Assembly: GCF_014189505.1 (NCBI RefSeq)
Contig: NZ_CP050301.1
Location: 2,239,501 to 2,303,500 of the forward strand
From: Phyllobacterium sp. 628
GTDB taxonomy: Bacteria > Pseudomonadota > Alphaproteobacteria > Rhizobiales > Rhizobiaceae
Reading direction: 5' to 3'
Length of the DNA: 64,000 nt
In this document: positions 59,914 to 64,000 of the stretch, in pieces
How positions within the stretch are numbered: position 1 is the stretch's first letter
Layout: the number at the start of each line of letters is the position of its first letter
Translations under genes and position numbers: made by a program
The notes under the pieces: generated by a model
The model's database searches: none
Told to the model about the DNA's origin: nothing
The model's input: the letters and a program-made list of their open reading frames with translations, nothing else

Positions 59914-61263
59914 ATGCGGCTTTCCCGTTATTTTCTGCCTATCTTAAAAGAGAATCCTAAAGAGGCGGAAATCGTCTCGCACCGGCTGATGTTGCGTGCT
60001 GGCCTGATCCGTCAGGAATCGGCTGGCATCTATGCCTGGCTGCCGGCAGGCTTGCGCATCCTCAACAAGGTGTCCAACATCATCCGCGAGGAACAGAACC
60101 GTTCCGGTGCGATTGAATTGCTGATGCCGACCATCCAGTCTGCGGATTTGTGGCGCGAAAGCGGCCGCTATGATGCCTATGGCGATGAGATGCTGCGCAT
60201 CAAGGATCGTGGCGACCGCGAAATGCTGTTCGGCCCGACCAACGAGGAAATGATCACCGAGATTTTCCGCGCCTATGTAAAGTCCTACAAGGATCTGCCG
60301 CTGAATCTCTATCATATCCAGTGGAAGTTCCGCGATGAGCGCCGTCCGCGCTTTGGCGTCATGCGTTCGCGCGAATTCCTGATGAAGGATGCCTATTCCT
60401 TCGATCTGGATTTTGAAGGGGCCAAGGCCGCCTATAACCGTATGTTCGTCGCCTATCTGCGCACGTTCTCGCGGCTGGGGATCAAGGTCATACCAATGCG
60501 CGCCGATACCGGCCCGATTGGCGGTGAACTCAGCCATGAATTCATCATTCTGGCCGAAACCGGCGAAAGCCAGGTTTACTGCGATCGCGCCTATCTCGAT
60601 CTGCCGGTGCCCGGAGCCGACACCAATTTCGACGACAATGCCCAGATCGCCGATATCGTGACCAAATGGACGACGCCCTATGCGGCGACGGACGAAATGC
60701 ACGATGAAGTGGCATGGGACAAGGTGGCTGGCGGCGATCAGCTTGCTGCACGCGGTATTGAAGTCGGCCATATCTTCCATTTCGGCACAAAATACTCCGA
60801 ACCGATGGGCGCCAAGGTCAATGGCCCTGACGGCAAGGAACATATGGTGTCGATGGGCTCCTACGGTATCGGGCCGTCGCGCGTTGTTGCGGCCATTGTT
60901 GAAGCCTCGCACGACGAAAACGGCATCATCTGGCCAAAGGCTGTTGCGCCTTTCGGTGCGGGCATTGTCAACATGAAGCCCGGTGATGAGGGCTGCGATG
61001 CCGTATCTACCAGGATTTATGAGGCTCTGACCAATGCAGGTCTTGAGCCACTGCTCGATGATACCGATGACCGTGCGGGCGCAAAGTTTGCCAAGATGGA
61101 TTTGATCGGCCTGCCCACTCAGGTCATTATTGGTCCGCGCAGCGTCGCTGGGGGCGAAGTCGAAATCAAGGATCGTGCAACGGGTGAGCGCGAAACCCTG
61201 ACCATTGAATCTGCAATTAACAAGCTCGCAGGACCTGCGGACTTTAGGGCAGGAACTCTATGA
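59914..61263 (+). CDS. proS: Prolyl-tRNA synthetase (short, alphaproteobacterial type)
   Basis: 449 residues from ATG ([21 protein letters not shown]). Class II synthetase. Motif 2-type [25 protein letters not shown] and motif 3-like [19 protein letters not shown] are clear. The editing domain inserted in the Escherichia coli enzyme is absent, as usual in alphaproteobacteria. The stop overlaps the lolC ATG (ATGA), so the genes are coupled. Confidence 0.97.
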   Translation: MRLSRYFLPILKENPKEAEIVSHRLMLRAGLIRQESAGIYAWLPAGLRILNKVSNIIREEQNRSGAIELLMPTIQSADLWRESGRYDAYGDEMLRIKDRGDREMLFGPTNEEMITEIFRAYVKSYKDLPLNLYHIQWKFRDERRPRFGVMRSREFLMKDAYSFDLDFEGAKAAYNRMFVAYLRTFSRLGIKVIPMRADTGPIGGELSHEFIILAETGESQVYCDRAYLDLPVPGADTNFDDNAQIADIVTKWTTPYAATDEMHDEVAWDKVAGGDQLAARGIEVGHIFHFGTKYSEPMGAKVNGPDGKEHMVSMGSYGIGPSRVVAAIVEASHDENGIIWPKAVAPFGAGIVNMKPGDEGCDAVSTRIYEALTNAGLEPLLDDTDDRAGAKFAKMDLIGLPTQVIIGPRSVAGGEVEIKDRATGERETLTIESAINKLAGPADFRAGTL

Positions 61264-62549
61264 CTGAATCGGCCGTCACTGTCGCACAATCGGGTCCAAA
61301 ACCGTTCTCTGCCTATGAGCGGATGATTGCATGGCGCTATTTGCGCGCCCGCCGCAAGGAAACGTTTATCTCGGTGATTGCCGGTTTCTCTTTTACCGGC
61401 ATCATGCTCGGCGTTGCCACGCTCATCATCGTCATGGCGGTGATGAATGGCTTTCGCGCCGAGCTTCTGACCCGCATTCTTGGGATCAACGGCCATGTCA
61501 TCATGCAGCCGGTGGACCGTCCGCTGGATGACTATGACAATGTGATCAAGCGGATCGATGCTGTTCCCGGCGTGTCCTTTGCCATTCCGGTCATTGAAGG
61601 GCAGGTCCTGGGGCAGGGCAATGTTGGGCAGGGCGCCGGTACGCTTGTGCGGGGTCTGCGTGCAGAAGACATCCAGAAACTCCAGCTTGTCGCCAAAAAC
61701 GTCAAGCAGGGCACTTTCGAAAACTTTGACAAGGCCGGGGGTGTGGCCATCGGCACCCGCATGGCGGAAAATCTTGGTCTTGGCATCGGTGACAAGCTGA
61801 CGTTGATGTCGCTCGATGGTGATGTGACACCGCTTGGTGTATCGCCGCGTGTCAAATCCTATCCTGTGGTGGCCATTTTCCAGATCGGCATGTCGGAATA
61901 TGATGCGTCCATCGCCATCATGCCGCTGGACGAAGCGCAGCTTTATTTCAATCAGGAAGGCAAGGTCCAGTCGATCGAGATTTTTGCCAACAATCCTGAC
62001 AATGTCGACGCGCTGAAAAAGCCCATTGAAGATGCTGCCCAGCGACCGCTTATGCTCACCGACTGGCGCCAGCGCAACGTGACGTTCTTTTCTGCGCTGC
62101 AGGTGGAACGCAACGTCATGTTCATGATTCTGACACTGATCGTGCTTGTCGCAGCGCTGAATATCATTTCAGGCCTCATCATGCTCGTGAAGGATAAGGG
62201 GCGCGATATCGCCATTCTGCGAACCATGGGTGCGACGCGAAACTCGGTCATGCGTATCTTCCTGATGACCGGTGCGGCCATCGGTGTCACCGGCACGATT
62301 GCCGGGGTGGCTCTTGGCGTGCTCGTCTGCCTCAATGTCGAACGCATCCGCCAGTTCTTCTCGTGGTTGTCAGGTACAACCCTGTTCAATCCGGAACTGT
62401 ATTTCCTGAGCACATTGCCCGCCAAGATGGATTTCAACGAAACCTTCACGGTGATTCTGATGGCGCTTGTCCTGTCCTTTCTGGCTACGCTGTTTCCCGC
62501 ATGGCGGGCGGCCAAGCTCGATCCTGTTGAAGCCCTGAGGTACGAATAA
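61260..62549 (+). CDS. lolC: Lipoprotein-releasing ABC transporter permease (LolC/LolE)
   Basis: 429 residues. Inner-membrane permease that hands mature lipoproteins to the periplasmic carrier LolA. It has an N-terminal helix ([30 protein letters not shown]), a large periplasmic domain and three C-terminal helices of the FtsX type (from [28 protein letters not shown]), with [11 protein letters not shown] at the end. One permease gene is present here, so it probably forms a homodimer (LolF-like), as in many alphaproteobacteria. Its stop overlaps the lolD ATG by one base. Confidence 0.92.
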   Translation: MTESAVTVAQSGPKPFSAYERMIAWRYLRARRKETFISVIAGFSFTGIMLGVATLIIVMAVMNGFRAELLTRILGINGHVIMQPVDRPLDDYDNVIKRIDAVPGVSFAIPVIEGQVLGQGNVGQGAGTLVRGLRAEDIQKLQLVAKNVKQGTFENFDKAGGVAIGTRMAENLGLGIGDKLTLMSLDGDVTPLGVSPRVKSYPVVAIFQIGMSEYDASIAIMPLDEAQLYFNQEGKVQSIEIFANNPDNVDALKKPIEDAAQRPLMLTDWRQRNVTFFSALQVERNVMFMILTLIVLVAALNIISGLIMLVKDKGRDIAILRTMGATRNSVMRIFLMTGAAIGVTGTIAGVALGVLVCLNVERIRQFFSWLSGTTLFNPELYFLSTLPAKMDFNETFTVILMALVLSFLATLFPAWRAAKLDPVEALRYE

Positions 62550-63232
62550 TGGCTGCCGGAACTATTCTTCAGCTGACCAATGTCGGCCGCCGGTACAATG
62601 AGATTGGCCGCGAACTGACCATTCTCGATGATGCCAGCTTTTCGCTCGGCAAGGGCGAGATGGTGGCTCTGGTCGCGCCGTCAGGTGCAGGCAAATCCAC
62701 CCTGCTGCACACGGCGGGCCTGCTCGAGCGCCCGGACAATGGCGATGTGATTCTCGACGGCCGTTCCTGCGGCTCGCTGTCCGATGAGGAGCGCACGGCA
62801 ATCCGTCGCAACGATATTGGCTTCGTCTATCAGTTCCATCATCTTTTGCCGGAATTCTCGGCACTGGAAAACGTGATGATGCCGCAGATGATCCGTGGCA
62901 TGAAACCACGTGTGGCTTCCGAACGGGCCCAGCAGCTGCTTGATTATATGAAGGTGGGTGCCCGTGCATCGCATCGCCCGTCCGAGCTTTCCGGTGGTGA
63001 GCAGCAGCGCGTGGCCATCGCCCGTGCTGTGGCCAATGCGCCGCTTGTTCTGCTTGCGGATGAACCGACCGGCAATCTTGATCCGGTGACGGCGGCCTAT
63101 GTGTTCGAGGCGTTGGAAGCCCTGGTGCGCCAGTCCGGCCTTTCCGCCATGATCGCCACGCACAACCATGAATTGGCTCTGCGCATGGATCGCCGGGTGA
63201 CCCTCAAGGACGGCAAGATCACCACAATCTGA
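62549..63232 (+). CDS. lolD: Lipoprotein-releasing ABC transporter ATPase
   Basis: 227 residues. The ATPase of the Lol exporter. Walker A is APSGAGKST, the Q-loop region is [20 protein letters not shown], the signature is [14 protein letters not shown], and Walker B is [11 protein letters not shown]. The [11 protein letters not shown] segment is typical of LolD. It starts on the lolC stop and is followed by a strong hairpin. Confidence 0.96.
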   Translation: MAAGTILQLTNVGRRYNEIGRELTILDDASFSLGKGEMVALVAPSGAGKSTLLHTAGLLERPDNGDVILDGRSCGSLSDEERTAIRRNDIGFVYQFHHLLPEFSALENVMMPQMIRGMKPRVASERAQQLLDYMKVGARASHRPSELSGGEQQRVAIARAVANAPLVLLADEPTGNLDPVTAAYVFEALEALVRQSGLSAMIATHNHELALRMDRRVTLKDGKITTI

Positions 63233-63254
63233 TCACCGGGTTCGATCAGATTAC

Positions 63255-63280
63255 CAGCCTTCGGCGCAGGCCGAAGGCTG
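63255..63280 (+). terminator. Strong hairpin after lolD (no T tract)
   Basis: CAGCCTTCGG and CCGAAGGCTG pair perfectly, with a C-G pair closing a 4-base loop, 22 bases after the lolD stop. It lacks a T tract but is probably the 3' boundary of the proS-lolC-lolD message. Confidence 0.55.
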
Positions 63281-63371
63281 CAGTGTGTTCATCAGACCGC
63301 GCCTCGCGTTAATCTCTTTTACCCCTTGTTAGGAATTCGACAACCATAGCCCAAATGGGGGCTTTGGTGCG

Positions 63372-63396
63372 CTTGACTTTGGAACAAAAATAGAAC
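63372..63396 (+). promoter_or_regulatory. LexA-type SOS operator GAAC-N7-GAAC next to a -35 element
   Basis: The sequence GAAC-AAAAATA-GAAC (63382-63396) is a perfect match to the alphaproteobacterial LexA box (GTTC-N7-GTTC on the other strand). It begins 5 bases after CTTGAC, a consensus -35 hexamer, so LexA bound here would block the promoter. The small membrane-peptide gene begins 40 bases further on. Confidence 0.7.
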
Positions 63397-63435
63397 AAAA
63401 CATATACACAACACAAACGAAGAAGGGTTTTACCG

Positions 63436-63522
63436 ATGAGCGAACTTTTCCAGGACGTCATGTCATTCGTTACAGTCAGCCTGTTCATTGCGACATTCGC
63501 CATGTGGGTCAGTGCTATTTGA
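63436..63522 (+). CDS. 28-residue single-span membrane peptide, candidate SOS-induced (SidA-like) division inhibitor
   Basis: The peptide starts MSELFQDVMSFVTVSLF and ends MWVSAI. Residues 8-28 form one hydrophobic helix, and the N-terminal residues are acidic (Glu3, Asp7). AAGGG lies 8 bases before the ATG. The start, the promoter-operator and a terminator hairpin after the stop frame one short transcription unit. In Caulobacter, SidA is a 29-residue inner-membrane peptide induced by SOS that stops division through FtsW/FtsN. The size, the location in the membrane and the LexA box fit that role here, but this is inference. Confidence 0.6.
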   Translation: MSELFQDVMSFVTVSLFIATFAMWVSAI

Positions 63523-63531
63523 GACCGGAAT

Positions 63532-63560
63532 CGGGACGATGAGTAAACGGTCCCGGTTTT
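63532..63560 (+). terminator. Terminator-like hairpin after the membrane-peptide gene
   Basis: CGGGAC (63532-63537) and GTCCCG (63550-63555) form a 6-pair stem with a 12-base loop, followed by GTTTTC. It is of moderate strength and lies 10 bases after the stop codon. It also separates the peptide gene from the convergent phosphatase gene. Confidence 0.6.
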
Positions 63561-63599
63561 CTCCTTCCTGCCAGCGGGTGTTCAGTGCGTGCGCTGTAC

Positions 63600-64000
63600 C
63601 TATTTCTGGTTCCACTTGCGGATCACCGGTTCGGTGAGATCGTGTTCATAACCAAGCACACTCACGCTGGTTGTATCCAGAACAAACAGCGAGCCTGATT
63701 CCGGCGGCAAGCCGAGCCAGCGCGCTGCAAGCACTCTTAAAAAGTGCGAGCTTGAAAAGACGAGAACCGTGCCATCCGTGGCACGCAGCTGTCCAATAAT
63801 CCGGTCCGCGCGCGCACCCACATCCGCAGCCATTTCGCCCTGCGGCGCTCCATCGCGAAACAATTGCCAACCCGGACGCTCGACAAGAATCTGCTTGGTG
63901 GTCAGACCCTCATAGGCACCGTAATCCCATTCGGCCAGATCATCCTTGATCACGCGGGCATTGCCAAAACCGGCGAGGGCGCAGGTATTCGATGCGCGCT
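63600..64000 (-). CDS. Histidine phosphatase family protein (phosphoglycerate-mutase-like; N-terminus outside window)
   Basis: About 133 C-terminal residues are visible; the reading frame runs past the right edge. KDDLAEWDYGAYEGLTTKQI is the typical loop with the acidic catalytic residue, and DGTVLVFSSSHFLRVLAARWLGLPPESG contains the second catalytic histidine. The RHG motif near the N-terminus must lie outside the window. Members remove phosphate from sugars or other small molecules. The gene converges on the small membrane-peptide gene. Confidence 0.88.
   Translation of the reverse strand, partial: RASNTCALAGFGNARVIKDDLAEWDYGAYEGLTTKQILVERPGWQLFRDGAPQGEMAADVGARADRIIGQLRATDGTVLVFSSSHFLRVLAARWLGLPPESGSLFVLDTTSVSVLGYEHDLTEPVIRKWNQK

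Overview
The window looks like chromosomal DNA of an alphaproteobacterium of the order Hyphomicrobiales (Rhizobiales), most like the Phyllobacteriaceae/Brucellaceae. This rests on gene content and order: argC-speB, rplM-rpsI, clpP-clpX-lon, and a nuo-birA-RNase J-mce-DUF1467-proS-lolC-lolD series. NuoE carries a C-terminal extension of the kind seen in this order, and a LexA-type GAAC-N7-GAAC box is present. The exact genus cannot be fixed by reading alone.

Layout. 1-12 kb: core metabolism. On the minus strand are an aminoglycoside-kinase-like gene, argC, speB, rpsI and rplM. On the plus strand are a secreted protein, a crotonase, a CoA-binding protein, metY and a cupin. These are followed by a P450, an orphan barstar, an FAD oxidoreductase and a PheC-like periplasmic protein. 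12-17.6 kb: the proteolysis block clpP, clpX, lon. 17.6-19.7 kb: hupE/ureJ-like gene, a GT25 glycosyltransferase and a divergent pair tRNA-Val(UAC)/tRNA-Asp(GUC). 20-37 kb: an AT-richer accessory block with a DUF1796 protein, several glycosyltransferases and methyltransferases, an IS3-family (IS407-like) element with target duplication, a 1705-residue autotransporter with a 54-residue repeat array, and a sugar-nucleotide epimerase-like gene. Two of its genes appear frameshifted at short homopolymers. 37-38.5 kb: an MFS exporter. 38.9-54.7 kb: the complete 14-subunit nuo (complex I) operon with one additional small gene. 54.7-64 kb: birA, RNase J, methylmalonyl-CoA epimerase, DUF1467, an inserted GT2 gene, a candidate small RNA, proS, lolC/E, lolD, a 28-residue membrane peptide gene behind a LexA-type box, and a partial histidine phosphatase.

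How it fits together. The flanks are conserved housekeeping operons. The middle block looks like a surface-polysaccharide/adhesin module placed between tRNA-Asp and the nuo operon. The most intriguing item is at about 63.37-63.56 kb: a single-span 28-residue membrane peptide with its own Shine-Dalgarno, a perfect GAAC-N7-GAAC operator and a terminator hairpin. By analogy with the SOS-induced tiny membrane division inhibitor SidA of Caulobacter, it is a good candidate for a damage-induced checkpoint peptide. Other notable items are a structured minus-strand sRNA candidate upstream of proS, a shared STSWRLT-PLR C-terminal tag on two unrelated polysaccharide enzymes, and a repeated helix-hairpin-helix-like domain in the nuo operon.
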